This document shows positions 56,010 through 64,000 of a DNA stretch of 64,000 nt, one piece after another; the stretch's first letter is position 1; every line of letters begins with the position of its first letter. A model generated the notes under the pieces. The model saw only the letters and a list, made by a program, of their open reading frames with translations. It searched no databases and was not told the origin of the DNA. The stretch is from Rossellomorea pakistanensis (GTDB lineage: Bacteria; Bacillota; Bacilli; Bacillales; Bacillaceae_B): contig NZ_JAFBDZ010000001.1 in the NCBI RefSeq assembly GCF_016908495.1, positions 868,001 through 932,000 on the forward strand, given 5' to 3'. The position numbers and the translations under genes were made by a program.

Positions 56010-56037
56010 AAAACCTTTTCACATGAAAAGGTTTTGT
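56010..56037 (-). terminator. Terminator of fur
   Basis: AAAACCTTTT and AAAAGGTTTT form a perfect ten-pair stem with a six-base loop and a T-run on the minus strand, right after the fur stop. Confidence 0.9.
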
Positions 56038-56042
56038 GTTTA

Positions 56043-56501
56043 TTATGAGTCTTTCTCATCTGTTTTTTCTTGACATCTATAGCAGATTCCATGAAATGTC
56101 AATCGATGATCTTTAATCTTAAATTTCCACTCTCTTTCAACAATCGTCTCCACGTCTTCTAATAAATCTTCTTGAATTTCATCAACGGCTCCACATTCAA
56201 TGCAAACGAGGTGATGATGAAAATGGGCTGCTCCCTCTTGTCGCAAATCATATCGCGACACTCCATCACCAAAATTAATCTTGTCGACAACTTTCAGTTC
56301 AGTTAAAAGCTCTAATGTTCTATATACGGTAGCTAAACCTATTTCAGGAGATTTTTCCTTAACGAGGAGGTATACATCTTCGGCGCTAAGATGATCTTCT
56401 TCATTCTCTAATAACACCCGTACGGTTGCTTCACGTTGGGGTGTTAATTTATAGCTTGCAGAATGAAGCTGCTTCTTTATTCGTTCAATACGGCTTTCCA
56501 T
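56043..56501 (-). CDS. fur: Ferric uptake regulator Fur
   Basis: Represses iron uptake genes with Fe2+. The 152 residues have a winged helix (1-80, LTPQREATVRVLLE, GLATVYRTLELLTEL) and a dimerisation domain with the metal ligands HFHHHLVCIECGAVDEI and the second Cys pair in CYRCQEK. The lack of PerR-specific Asp/Ser context and its place next to xerD and spoIIM make it Fur. A PerR-box-like sequence lies upstream. Confidence 0.95.
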   Translation of the reverse strand: MESRIERIKKQLHSASYKLTPQREATVRVLLENEEDHLSAEDVYLLVKEKSPEIGLATVYRTLELLTELKVVDKINFGDGVSRYDLRQEGAAHFHHHLVCIECGAVDEIQEDLLEDVETIVEREWKFKIKDHRLTFHGICYRCQEKTDEKDS

Positions 56502-56563
56502 ATCCGTCTCCCTCCCTCGTCAATTTTCTTTATTATTATAACAAAAAGGGAGGAATAAGCAAA

Positions 56564-56578
56564 ATAAAATTATTATAA
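56564..56578. promoter_or_regulatory. Candidate PerR box upstream of fur
   Basis: ATAAAATTATTATAA matches the 7-1-7 consensus TTATAATNATTATAA at 12 of 14 consensus positions, with a perfect right half. fur is PerR-controlled in B. subtilis. The stretch is AT-rich, so chance similarity is possible. Confidence 0.45.
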
Positions 56579-56612
56579 TGAAGAGATCGCAATTTATATT
56601 AACTAATAATTA

Positions 56613-57269
56613 TTATTTATTAATACTTGATATAACCGTTTTCATTAAAGTGGGAGAAATATAAGCTTCAATACTTGCTGCAATTGTTATCACACCAATC
56701 GCAATGATAAATCCAATCGCGTATTTAGAAAATAGCGGTACCATTTGAATTTGATAGGTTGGTGAGTTTTTCATAAAGATTTTCCGTATAAGGGTTAGTG
56801 AGAAGCTAGCACTAATGACCCCAACAAAAATAAATGCGGGAATGATCACAATGTTTTGAGGCAACACCGATACAAAAGATAATAGAAATCCTTCCCATCC
56901 CATTTGATTTACTAGGAAACCGACAGAGAACCCAACGACAACCCCCTTCATAAATAGCAATACAAATATGATGGGTAAACCGATAATCGATATTCCTAAA
57001 ATCCACATTAATCCTAAATATTTAACATTATGAAGAAAACTTTGACGAAATAAATCCTCCGATGCAGCTACTTTCCCATCGGATATTTCACCAAAAAATT
57101 GTCCTAAATAAAAATATAAATCTTCTTTTTGTGTAAAAGATAAACTATTTACAACAACCGCCCCAAAAATAACTCCCATAAAAAAAAGCGTTAGAATGAA
57201 TAAATAGATTGAGGAGTGGGCATGTACATGTTGAATAAAAGTAAGGTTTGTAGAGATTCTCTTCCGCAT
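56613..57269 (-). CDS. spoIIM: Stage II sporulation protein M
   Basis: Required for engulfment, acting with SpoIID and SpoIIP at the septum. The 218 residues form five membrane helices (about 20-42, 78-105, 108-130, 135-160 and 185-205); QHVHAHSSIYLFI and SVLPQNIVIIPAFIF are conserved. AGGAGG lies before the ATG. Single gene with a sigma-E-like promoter upstream. Confidence 0.95.
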   Translation of the reverse strand: MRKRISTNLTFIQHVHAHSSIYLFILTLFFMGVIFGAVVVNSLSFTQKEDLYFYLGQFFGEISDGKVAASEDLFRQSFLHNVKYLGLMWILGISIIGLPIIFVLLFMKGVVVGFSVGFLVNQMGWEGFLLSFVSVLPQNIVIIPAFIFVGVISASFSLTLIRKIFMKNSPTYQIQMVPLFSKYAIGFIIAIGVITIAASIEAYISPTLMKTVISSINK

Positions 57270-57299
57270 ATATGAGTCCTCCTAAGCTTCAATTACTAG

Positions 57300-57328
57300 A
57301 CTATATGCAGTTTCGATAGAGTTTATGC
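57300..57328 (-). promoter_or_regulatory. Candidate sigma-E promoter of spoIIM
   Basis: GCATAAA, 14-base spacer and CATATAGT fit sigma-E, about 30 bases before spoIIM, a known mother-cell gene. Confidence 0.5.
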
Positions 57329-57442
57329 TCGCAATTGACCGTTCTTTTCATTCTATAAAAATACCATTTTTTTCTGATTTTTCATTGAACTTCCTCCCCC
57401 TTACCGATATAATCTATAAAAATATAATAAGGAGGATAAAAA

Positions 57443-58033
57443 ATGGGCAAGCCAATATTAATGAGTTTCCCAGATAAAATTGAAACAGAACGCGTATACC
57501 TCCGGCCATGTCTACCTGGAGACGGGGAGGTAGTTCATCGTGCTATTATAAAATCGCAAGAGGATATGAGAAGATGGTTGCCTTTTGCCGAAAATGAGCA
57601 AACCGTCGAAGAAGTGGAAGCGGGGATTCGTGAGTCCTATGCACAATTTATTAAAAAAGAAGATTTCCGCCTGCACATCTATCGGAAAGAGGATCATGAA
57701 TTCATTGGTTCTACAGGGCTTCACCGGATTGTTTGGGATGTTCCTAAAGTTGAAATTGGATACTGGATTCATACGGATCACAGTGGGAATGGCTATATGA
57801 CTGAAGCTGTTAAGGGGTTGACAGCCTTTGCTATTGAAGAGTTAAAGGTGAATAGAGTAGAAATCCGCTGTGATGAATTAAATCTTGCCTCCCGTAAAAT
57901 TCCAGAAAAGCTTGGGTTTAGATTAGAAGGCATTTTGCGTAATGATGATCGTGGTGAAGGACGAAAAGAACTGCGAAATACTTGCGTATACTCTGTATTG
58001 CCTACTGATTGGATATCTTCTTTAAATGAATAA
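57443..58033 (+). CDS. RimJ/RimL-type N-acetyltransferase
   Basis: A 196-residue GNAT enzyme with the acetyl-CoA loop in GYWIHTDHSGNGYMTEAVKG and NLASRKIPEKLGFRLEGIL, typical of ribosomal-protein serine acetyltransferases. AAGGAGG lies eight bases before the ATG. Single gene, divergent from spoIIM and convergent with the endonuclease Q gene. Substrate unknown: ribosomal protein, aminoglycoside or peptide are all possible. Confidence 0.85.
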   Translation: MGKPILMSFPDKIETERVYLRPCLPGDGEVVHRAIIKSQEDMRRWLPFAENEQTVEEVEAGIRESYAQFIKKEDFRLHIYRKEDHEFIGSTGLHRIVWDVPKVEIGYWIHTDHSGNGYMTEAVKGLTAFAIEELKVNRVEIRCDELNLASRKIPEKLGFRLEGILRNDDRGEGRKELRNTCVYSVLPTDWISSLNE

Positions 58034-58042
58034 TATCAGAGG

Positions 58043-58080
58043 GGAAGGCACCGCAACTTGGAACATTGCGGTGCCTTCTC
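58043..58080. terminator. Two-way terminator
   Basis: GAAGGCACCGCAA pairs perfectly with TTGCGGTGCCTTC around a nine-base loop. It lies between the converging acetyltransferase and endonuclease Q genes. Confidence 0.9.
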
Positions 58081-58083
58081 TCT

Positions 58084-59250
58084 TTATTCCTTTACTACCT
58101 TGCCGTATTTCCCTCCACCGCCTGCCTGTAATATAAGCCCTCCAGTTCTTGCCTTTACAATAAGCTCTGCTAGAGGTTTAGGGACGACTTTTTCTAATTC
58201 ATCTTGAGAAACATCATGCAGGATATTCATTTCTGTTCCAAGTTGAGCCACTAATTTCTCCATTGTTTTAGGTCCAAGCCCAGGTAAATAATCTAATGGT
58301 ACCTGAGGAATATACGGAGGTCTAGTTGGAGGTTCCTTACTACCTGCCAGCTCATTAATACGATGCTTTACCCCGCGTGTAGATTTCGTATGATCACAGG
58401 CTGAGCAATATCTTGTTTTATCATCAACGACTTTAAAACACGAAGAACAAGTGGTTTCATAATACTTCCCCAAATAAGGATTTAAACCATAATTCTCGAT
58501 AATCTTTCGTCCGCCCGCTTTTTTTAATGCTTTTCTAAACTCTTCGAAACTTGCTTCCTGAAGGAGCAGCTGCTGATATTCTCTCGCCATTTTTTGAAGG
58601 GAATGAGCATCGGAATTAGTTAAATACGGGTATTGATGAAGTTCTTCTATTGAATCAGCCATCAGGGTATTCGCACTTAACCCTAGTTCGATCCCATCAA
58701 TCAAATGAGGGTCGAACACTTCTTGTAAGGTTTTTTCAACCCCCTTTCCAAATAGACTTTTAAAGGGGGTAAAAACATGTGCTGGTATAAATAATCCATT
58801 GAGCTCCTTCACTTTTCTTTGCAAGCTTTTTCCATCAATATAAACTCTTTGAGAACTCAATTGGATATTTTTCACATACCCCTTCAACCATTCAGAAAAT
58901 GTGTTCATCTTATCTAATGAAGGCAGGTACACTAGAACATGGATGGGTCCCTTACAGGAAGAATCATATATTTCAAGCTCACTTCCTGGAATAAGTGTCA
59001 GCTTATTCTTATATCGAAAACCGCCACCTGGAAGCTCTCTTAAGTATCCTGTGTCCAGTAACTCGATTATTTCTTCGAGGACCTCTGGGGAATGACAATC
59101 AATGATACCAATAATGTCCAGCCCTTTTTGCTGTGTTGCATAAGACAAAATCGCAGGTAGGGTCAGATTTCTTGAACCTGTTATCTTCACCGGCTTACCG
59201 CTTTTCGTGCTGCCAATATGAATATGCAGATCTGCAAAAAAAGTCTCCAT
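58084..59250 (-). CDS. yqxK: Endonuclease Q-like PHP-domain protein (YqxK)
   Basis: The archaeal and B. pumilus relatives nick DNA 5' of deaminated bases (uracil, hypoxanthine). The 388 residues start METFFADLHIHIG, with the PHP motifs DLHIH, IIDCHSPE, PGSELEIY and SDAHS. A four-Cys zinc ribbon (CSSCFKV, YCSACDH) follows at about 270-295, and a helix-hairpin-helix (LPGLGPKTMEKLV) binds DNA. It overlaps none of its neighbours: nudF ends one base before its start. The fold and metal motifs are clear; the exact substrate range is inferred. Confidence 0.87.
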   Translation of the reverse strand: METFFADLHIHIGSTKSGKPVKITGSRNLTLPAILSYATQQKGLDIIGIIDCHSPEVLEEIIELLDTGYLRELPGGGFRYKNKLTLIPGSELEIYDSSCKGPIHVLVYLPSLDKMNTFSEWLKGYVKNIQLSSQRVYIDGKSLQRKVKELNGLFIPAHVFTPFKSLFGKGVEKTLQEVFDPHLIDGIELGLSANTLMADSIEELHQYPYLTNSDAHSLQKMAREYQQLLLQEASFEEFRKALKKAGGRKIIENYGLNPYLGKYYETTCSSCFKVVDDKTRYCSACDHTKSTRGVKHRINELAGSKEPPTRPPYIPQVPLDYLPGLGPKTMEKLVAQLGTEMNILHDVSQDELEKVVPKPLAELIVKARTGGLILQAGGGGKYGKVVKE

Positions 59251-59802
59251 TTATTTTTTCATGGCCTTCTTTAATTGCAGGTACTGAATAGCATAAGCTG
59301 TTTTTGCATCATAGACCCTTTGGTTATCTAGGAGCTGTTGTGCTTCTTCTAATGTAACTTCTACTAGCTCTACAAATTCATCTTCATCTTGTTCACTTGC
59401 ATCCTCTAGCACGTAAAGGTCCTCTACTAAAAAAACATGAACAAGCTCATCGGCAAATCCTGGTGACGTATAAAAAGAAATTAATGGCTTTATTGATTTT
59501 GCACCATATCCGGTTTCTTCTTCCAACTCTCTCAATGCTGTCTTCTCTGGCTCTTCCCCTGGCTCAAGCTTTCCAGCGGGAATTTCAACGATGGAACGTT
59601 CTAGTGCTTTTCGATACTGCTCCACCATAATGATTTTCCCATCGTCTTTCAGTGCAATGACAGCCACCGCTCCTGGATGCTTAATCAATTCTCGTTTAGA
59701 GGTTTTCCCATTTGGAAGCTCCACATCATCTAGTTGGAGATGAATAATTTTCCCTTCATATAAGGTCTCTGATTTAATCGTTTTTTCCTCGAATTTTTTC
59801 AA
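59251..59802 (-). CDS. nudF: ADP-ribose pyrophosphatase NudF
   Basis: Hydrolyses ADP-ribose to AMP and ribose 5-phosphate. The Nudix box GX5EX7REUXEEXGU is exact (GKLEPGEEPEKT then ALRELEEETGY), at about residues 84-106. The longest frame starts ten codons earlier with no ribosome binding site. GGAGA eight bases before the TTG of LKKFEEKTIKSE aligns with B. subtilis, giving 183 residues. The stop is directly before the yqxK ATG. Confidence 0.93.
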   Translation of the reverse strand: MKKFEEKTIKSETLYEGKIIHLQLDDVELPNGKTSKRELIKHPGAVAVIALKDDGKIIMVEQYRKALERSIVEIPAGKLEPGEEPEKTALRELEEETGYGAKSIKPLISFYTSPGFADELVHVFLVEDLYVLEDASEQDEDEFVELVEVTLEEAQQLLDNQRVYDAKTAYAIQYLQLKKAMKK

Positions 59803-59818
59803 TGTTACACTCTCCGTT

Positions 59819-59846
59819 CTATTATCACCCATTACTCACATACATT
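59819..59846 (+). promoter_or_regulatory. Sigma-E promoter of mciZ
   Basis: CATACATT matches the sigma-E -10 consensus exactly, 13 bases after CTATTAT. The site is 53 bases before mciZ, which is mother-cell specific in B. subtilis. It overlaps the divergent nudF start region. Confidence 0.6.
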
Positions 59847-59898
59847 TTAGCATACTCTTTTCATCGATTTACAATCATCGAAATGAGGAGGAGCCAGC

Positions 59899-60030
59899 AT
59901 GAAGATTATCCTACATGAGAAACGAATTATTCTCGTAGGGAAGGCTTGGGAAATTCGAGAAAAGCTTAAACAGTATGGGCAGCAGTATGAACATGTTGCT
60001 GAATGGATTCACGCCACCAAAAGCAGTTAA
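59899..60030 (+). CDS. mciZ: MciZ, mother-cell inhibitor of FtsZ
   Basis: A 43-residue peptide. The central block VGKAWEIREKLKQYG is nearly identical to B. subtilis MciZ (VGKAWEIRAKLKEYG), and the tail VAEWI resembles VKDWI. MciZ caps FtsZ filaments at the minus end and prevents a second division in the mother cell. GAGGAGG lies eight bases before the ATG. Place between nudF and yqkF agrees with B. subtilis. It is too short for most gene callers. Confidence 0.9.
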   Translation: MKIILHEKRIILVGKAWEIREKLKQYGQQYEHVAEWIHATKSS

Positions 60031-60099
60031 CTTGGTCTACAGACTCCTCTTTCGTTAAAATAAAGGATAGAAAGCTAAACGAGAGAGGAAGATGGAATA

Positions 60100-61020
60100 A
60101 TGGAGAAGCGTCGTTTAGGGCAATCAGATTTATTAATTAGTAAAATCGGGCTCGGATGTATGTCTCTCGGGACTGAAAAACACCAAGCTCAAAAGATTAT
60201 CGAAGCAGCTCTTGAAGAAGGAATTAATTACTTTGATACTGCCGATCTTTATGATTTTGGAGTAAATGAGAGCATCGTTGGAGAATCATTAAAACATGTA
60301 AGAGAAGAGGTAGTCATTGCCACCAAAGTGGGGAACCGCTTTAATGACCTAAGCGATGGTTGGAGATGGGATCCATCAAAAGCCTACATAAAGGATGCGG
60401 TGAAGGATAGCCTAAAGCGTCTTCAAACAGACTATATTGACCTTTATCAGCTTCATGGCGGCACAATTGATGATCCTATTGATGAAACAATTGAAGCGTT
60501 TCAAGAATTGAAAAAAGAGGGATACATTAAAGAATACGGAATCTCCTCTATTCGCCCGAATGTCATAAAAAGATATTTAGAATCTTCATCCATTGTCAGT
60601 ATCATGATGCAGTATAGCTTACTGGACCGTCGTCCTGAAGAGTTTTCAGAGTTTATTAAAGATCATGGTGCAAGTATTGTAGCAAGAGGGCCACTTGCCA
60701 AAGGACTACTTAGTGTGAAAATGCTTGAAAAGGCTTCTGAAAAAATGAAAATCAATGGGTATTTGGATTATTCTTTTAAAGAGCTAGAGGAAGCGATTAC
60801 TGAAATCCATGCTAAGCTTGGCGATAAACGTTCCATGAATGAAATCTCCCTGCAATTTAACTTAATGGATGATGCAGTAGGAGCCGTTATTCCGGGAGCA
60901 AGCTCTATTGAGCAATTAAGAGAGAATGTCCGCGCCGTGAACCAGCCTTCACTCTCACAGGAGGAATATACGCTTTTGAAGGAACTTACAAAAGCTTCAA
61001 AATATGAGCAGCATCGATAA
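60100..61020 (+). CDS. yqkF: Aldo/keto reductase YqkF
   Basis: A NADPH-dependent oxidoreductase with TIM-barrel fold. The 306 residues show GLGCMSLGTE, NYFDTADLYDFG (Asp, Tyr of the tetrad), EVVIATKVGN (Lys), DYIDLYQLHG (His) and GASSIEQLRENV. AGAGGAAG precedes the ATG. It follows mciZ by 70 bases and ends before a terminator. Substrate unknown; B. subtilis YqkF reduces aromatic and keto compounds in vitro. Confidence 0.9.
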   Translation: MEKRRLGQSDLLISKIGLGCMSLGTEKHQAQKIIEAALEEGINYFDTADLYDFGVNESIVGESLKHVREEVVIATKVGNRFNDLSDGWRWDPSKAYIKDAVKDSLKRLQTDYIDLYQLHGGTIDDPIDETIEAFQELKKEGYIKEYGISSIRPNVIKRYLESSSIVSIMMQYSLLDRRPEEFSEFIKDHGASIVARGPLAKGLLSVKMLEKASEKMKINGYLDYSFKELEEAITEIHAKLGDKRSMNEISLQFNLMDDAVGAVIPGASSIEQLRENVRAVNQPSLSQEEYTLLKELTKASKYEQHR

Positions 61021-61080
61021 CCTTTAAATCTTTTTTGTCAAAGGCTAAATTCTGATCGTAAAAGCGAAGATGATGATAAC

Positions 61081-61129
61081 AAAAAAGGATGACCTATTGC
61101 CGACATGGCAGTACGGGTCATCCTTTTTC
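61081..61129. terminator. Two-way terminator between yqkF and the GrpB gene
   Basis: AAAAAGGATGACC pairs with GGGTCATCCTTTTT; an inner GCC-GGC stem sits in the loop. Both strands have T-runs. Confidence 0.9.
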
Positions 61130-61645
61130 ATTTTTTTTGTACCATTCTAGCGCTTTTCTCTCCATCGCTTTGACAAACTCATGTTTCCCATTTATGTAAG
61201 CGGCAATATCTGATGGAAACTGTTTCGCTAATTGTTGCTTGATCTCACCGTATTGTTTTGCTTCATTAGGAAATTCTCGTAAATAATCTCGGAAAGCTAT
61301 ATGTCTATGGATTTCGTCATTTCCTTTTTGATACATATGAAGATGGACTAAACGAGTTCCATCCTTCTCGAATTGAAAATATCTTCTTTTTGGAATTCCA
61401 TTTTCGCCTTTGAAAACATAACCCTCCTCTACAAATTCATCAATAAAGGGATTTAGGCTCTCCAAAGTCGGTAGCTCTACTAGAATATCAATAATGGGTT
61501 TCGCTGCTAGTCCTTCGACAGAGGTTGATCCAATATGGTGGGTAGTAATTGGTACATTCTTTAAAAGATTACGAATCTTTTTCTTCTCATTTTGATAGCG
61601 AACCTTCCATTCCGTTTGATAAGACAGAACTTCAACCTTTCTCAT
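61118..61645 (-). CDS. GrpB-family nucleotidyltransferase-fold protein (UPF0157)
   Basis: A 175-residue protein with the GrpB signature THHIGSTSVEGLAAKPIIDI near residue 35, HLHMYQKGNDEIHRHIAFRDYL and FPNEAKQYGEIKQQL. The fold resembles nucleotidyltransferases; activity is not established. The ATG abuts the yqkE TAG, so it is translationally linked to yqkE. The B. subtilis relative is part of YqkA. The name rests on motif. Confidence 0.82.
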   Translation of the reverse strand: MRKVEVLSYQTEWKVRYQNEKKKIRNLLKNVPITTHHIGSTSVEGLAAKPIIDILVELPTLESLNPFIDEFVEEGYVFKGENGIPKRRYFQFEKDGTRLVHLHMYQKGNDEIHRHIAFRDYLREFPNEAKQYGEIKQQLAKQFPSDIAAYINGKHEFVKAMERKALEWYKKNEKG

Positions 61646-61900
61646 CTACTTGTATTTCTCCCAATTCATATTGCTCTCATTTAAAAGCTCTTCAAACGAT
61701 TTATTTTTTTCACGGATTCTCTTTTCTTCAAGCTTTTTTTGTTTCTCTTTTTCGATCCGCTCTACTTCTGCTTTTTCTAGTTCTTTCTTTTTATCATTCA
61801 GCTGTTTGAAGATCTCACTATTTAACGAATCCTTTAGAGTTAGCTCATCTTGTTTTTTATTGCTTCGTTGGTTTTGATTCTGTTTTCTTTTCTTCTTCAT
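61646..61900 (-). CDS. yqkE: YqkE-family coiled-coil protein (DUF3886)
   Basis: An 84-residue, highly charged protein: a Lys/Gln/Asn-rich start (MKKKRKQNQNQRSNKK), TLKDSLNSEIFKQL, a long coiled coil of Lys and Glu (about 35-65), and the conserved end KNKSFEELLNESNMNWEKYK. Matches YqkE. The longest frame is 30 codons longer, but AAGGAGGGAG lies directly before this ATG. Function unknown; operon with the GrpB gene. Confidence 0.85.
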   Translation of the reverse strand: MKKKRKQNQNQRSNKKQDELTLKDSLNSEIFKQLNDKKKELEKAEVERIEKEKQKKLEEKRIREKNKSFEELLNESNMNWEKYK

Positions 61901-62217
61901 GCTGCTCCCTCCTTGTTCCTTTATTATAATCTCTTTTTGGATTGTTTTCATGTTTTTACATATTGTTATACTCGGCATGTGATTGTACAATCTTTTATAA
62001 TAACGATGATTTACTCAATGAACACTTTATGTACTATTTATTAATATCTGTAAGAAAGAGTACGTAACGTGTTTATTCTCGACTTTTGCCGTTTTATTCT
62101 CAACTTTAAAGAATTAATTTTCAACTTTCCCTTTCTTATTTTCAACTTTTATGTGTTTATCGATTTCTCGACAAAATCCGCAAAAAAACTTTCAATTAAC
62201 ACTTCTCATGACAGAAT
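61901..62217. repeat. AT-rich gap with a degenerate tandem repeat (62065-62155)
   Basis: Units related to TTTATTCTCAACTTTT recur about every 20-22 bases (CTCGACTTTTGCC, CTCAACTTTAAAG, TTCAACTTTCCC, TTCAACTTTTATG). No open frame with a ribosome binding site is present. It separates yqkE from the CoA-transferase operon. Confidence 0.55.
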
Positions 62218-62251
62218 AAAAGGGCTGCCTTATTAATGGCAACCCCTTTAA
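62218..62251 (-). terminator. Terminator of the CoA-transferase operon
   Basis: On the minus strand AAGGGGTTGCC pairs with GGCAGCCCTT, then TTTTATT. It lies just after the scoB stop. Confidence 0.85.
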
Positions 62252-62264
62252 TAAATTATTCTAC

Positions 62265-62927
62265 TTAAAATGCTTCTTCAACTAAATCATCCGCAATTTT
62301 CAGCTCTGGATTAGTACTTGATACAATATCCTCTACCGTAAAGCCTTTTGCAACTTCTTTTAAGACAAGTCCTTCAGCCGTCACATCGATTACTGCTCGG
62401 TCTGTAATGATGCGGTCAACGACACCTTTTCCTGTTAACGGAAGAGTACACTCTTTAAGTATTTTTGATTCACCACTTTTATTTACATGTTCCATGATAA
62501 CGACAATTCGTTGAGCACCATGTACGAGATCCATGGCTCCACCCATTCCTTTAATCATTTTTCCAGGAATCATCCAGTTAGCAAGATCTCCTGTCTCAGA
62601 CACTTCCATTCCACCAAGAATCGCAACATTGACATGACCTCCTCTAATCATGGCAAACGATTCAGAGCTATCAAAATAAGATGAGCCTGGAATGGCTGTA
62701 ACCGTTTCTTTCCCAGCATTAATCAGGTCTGGATCTACTTCTTCTTCTGTAGGATATGGTCCAATTCCTAATAAACCATTCTCAGATTGCAAAACTACTT
62801 CTTTATTGTCGGAAATATAGTTTGCAACGAGTGTTGGCATACCAATCCCTAAATTCACATAAAATCCATCTAATATTTCCTTTTCTGCTCTTCTAGCAAT
62901 TTTTTCTCTTAAGGCTGCACGATCCAT
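62265..62927 (-). CDS. scoB: 3-oxoacid CoA-transferase subunit B
   Basis: Beta subunit of a two-subunit CoA transferase that activates acetoacetate with succinyl-CoA or acetyl-CoA. The 220 residues have [16 protein letters not shown] and the catalytic glutamate in [12 protein letters not shown], plus [15 protein letters not shown]. Start 20 bases after scoA, with GGAGAG before it. Last gene of a thiolase-scoA-scoB operon. Butyrate-type activity cannot be excluded. Confidence 0.92.
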   Translation of the reverse strand: MDRAALREKIARRAEKEILDGFYVNLGIGMPTLVANYISDNKEVVLQSENGLLGIGPYPTEEEVDPDLINAGKETVTAIPGSSYFDSSESFAMIRGGHVNVAILGGMEVSETGDLANWMIPGKMIKGMGGAMDLVHGAQRIVVIMEHVNKSGESKILKECTLPLTGKGVVDRIITDRAVIDVTAEGLVLKEVAKGFTVEDIVSSTNPELKIADDLVEEAF

Positions 62928-62947
62928 TTAAACTCTCCTTCCCCTAA

Positions 62948-63640
62948 TTATGCTTTTTTAACGGTTCTGCGTTCAATTCGTTTTTCTTGTTGCCCTTGAA
63001 TAATCCCTTGTACATAAATGCTCGGTGTGTGGACATCATTCGGGTCGATATCACCGATTTCAACCAATTCTTCTACTTCTGCAATCGTCACTTTCCCTGC
63101 AGCCGCAATCATCGGACTGAAATTTCTTGCTGTTTTGTTATAAACCAGATTCCCCATTTTGTCGCCTTTCCAAGCTCTCACTAAACTAAAATCAGCTGTA
63201 TACGCTTCCTCTAATAAATACTCTTTACCGTTGAATTCTCGAGTTTCTTTTCCTTCTGCGATTGGGGTTCCAACGCCTGCTGGTGTATAGAATGCTGGAA
63301 TTCCAGCGCCGCCTGCTCTGATTTTTTCTGCCAGTGTCCCTTGAGGAACTAATTCTACTTCAATTTCCCCTGATAGTACTTGACGTTCAAATTCTTTGTT
63401 TTCGCCGACATAGGAACCGACCATTTTCTTGATTTGTTTATTCTTTAAAAGCAGACCCAGCCCCCAATCATCTACGCCACAGTTGTTTGAAATAACCGTT
63501 AAATCTTTAACTCCTTTATCAACTAAGGCTAAAATTAATCCTTCTGGAATACCACATAGGCCAAACCCACCAACCATTAGTGTCGCTCCATCATGGATAT
63601 CTTTTACTGCCTCTTGAAAGGAAGTATATTGTTGTTTCAT
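62948..63640 (-). CDS. scoA: 3-oxoacid CoA-transferase subunit A
   Basis: Alpha subunit with [19 protein letters not shown] near residue 17 (CoA-binding), [45 protein letters not shown]. The 230 residues match family length. GGAGGCG lies before the ATG. Situated 22 bases after the thiolase stop, so one operon for acetoacetate use or ketone metabolism. Confidence 0.93.
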   Translation of the reverse strand: MKQQYTSFQEAVKDIHDGATLMVGGFGLCGIPEGLILALVDKGVKDLTVISNNCGVDDWGLGLLLKNKQIKKMVGSYVGENKEFERQVLSGEIEVELVPQGTLAEKIRAGGAGIPAFYTPAGVGTPIAEGKETREFNGKEYLLEEAYTADFSLVRAWKGDKMGNLVYNKTARNFSPMIAAAGKVTIAEVEELVEIGDIDPNDVHTPSIYVQGIIQGQQEKRIERRTVKKA

Positions 63641-63662
63641 ATCGTTTCGCCTCCCGAATGAA

Positions 63663-64000
63663 TTATTTTACCCGCTCTACAACCGTTGCGACTCCCTGAC
63701 CGCCGCCAATGCATAATGTCGCTAATCCATGCTGAACATCTCTACGCTTCATTTCATGGATGAGAGATACTAAAATTCGTGTACCACTTGCTCCAATAGG
63801 GTGCCCTAGTGCGATAGCGCCGCCATTTACATTCAATAAATCTTTATTAAATTGTAATTCACGGTCCACAGCTAACGATTGAGCCGCAAATGCTTCATTT
63901 GCTTCAACAAGTTGAATGTCCCCAAGTGACATGTTTGATTTTTCTAAAGCTTTCTTCACAGCTGAAACCGGTCCTATTCCCATCACACTCGGATCCACCC
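63663..64000 (-). CDS. Acetyl-CoA acetyltransferase (thiolase), C-terminal part; 5' end outside window
   Basis: The last 111 or so residues of a thiolase: [31 protein letters not shown] (catalytic His) and [15 protein letters not shown] (catalytic Cys). It continues past the right edge; the frame is open to 64000. A GTG at 63998 is only the first start-like codon in the cut sequence. It should interconvert acetoacetyl-CoA and acetyl-CoA ahead of scoAB. Confidence 0.92.
   Translation of the reverse strand, partial: VDPSVMGIGPVSAVKKALEKSNMSLGDIQLVEANEAFAAQSLAVDRELQFNKDLLNVNGGAIALGHPIGASGTRILVSLIHEMKRRDVQHGLATLCIGGGQGVATVVERVK

Overview
The window is a gene-dense, AT-rich stretch of chromosome from an endospore-forming Bacillaceae bacterium. 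Gene content and order follow the Bacillus subtilis yphA-fni-cmk-sleB-gudB-recS-resABCDE-spmAB-lysA-spoVA-spoIIA-xerD-fur-yqk region closely. Most genes lie on the minus strand. The sporulation genes (sleB, ypeB, cotJABC, spmAB, dacB, spoVA, spoIIAA-AB-sigF, dacF, spoIIM, mciZ) and the Bacillus-type regulators (ResDE, SigX/RsiX, Fur, MecB, PrsW) support this. No rRNA, tRNA, CRISPR array, prophage or complete insertion sequence was seen.

Layout. 1-9.8 kb: a YIEGIA-family membrane protein cut by the window edge, yphA, ypzI, type 2 IPP isomerase, an S1-domain protein, an acyltransferase, cmk, ypfB, a PilZ c-di-GMP receptor, the cortex-lytic pair sleB-ypeB, and prsW. 9.9-17.6 kb: asparaginase, bacillithiol disulfide reductase, glutamate dehydrogenase, mecB, a CBS/membrane/phosphoesterase operon, and cotJABC. 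17.7-24.1 kb: ypbF, a PAP2-glycosyltransferase pair, and the ypbB-recS-ypbD-ypbE operon. 24.2-29.1 kb: ferredoxin, the FMN riboswitch with ribU, a LysM-M23 peptidase, and sigX-rsiX. 29.1-29.9 kb: a non-coding island with two MITE-like elements. 29.9-36.8 kb: resDE, resABC, rluB. 37-47.7 kb: dacB-spmA-spmB, ypuI, scpAB, ypuF, ribT, lysA, and a reduced spoVA operon. 48-64 kb: the spoIIA operon, dacF, deoB-punA-pdp, xerD, fur, spoIIM, endonuclease Q-like gene, nudF, mciZ, yqkF, yqkE, and the start of an acetoacetate/acetyl-CoA operon cut by the right edge.

How the genes work together. Three themes dominate: sporulation and germination (compartment sigma factor control, engulfment, cortex and coat synthesis, dipicolinate transport, cortex lysis), aerobic/anaerobic respiration control with cytochrome c maturation (ResABCDE), and cell-envelope stress (SigX, PrsW). 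Promoter-like sequences for sigma H, F, G, E and X sit where the known biology predicts them.

I did not find a clearly new multi-gene system. The points most worth a second look are: the spoVA operon without spoVAC, spoVAD and spoVAEB; a sigX start codon that its own promoter argues must be TTG; two MITE-like elements between sigX and resE; a family of branched palindromic repeats, one remnant of which sits inside the ribU leader; a repeat that supplies the last codons of ypuF; and several very short genes (ypfB, mciZ, a 28-residue membrane peptide, and a possible 24-residue plus-strand peptide between sigF and spoVAA). Many start sites given here were moved to internal ATG, GTG or TTG codons because a ribosome binding site lies inside the longest open frame.
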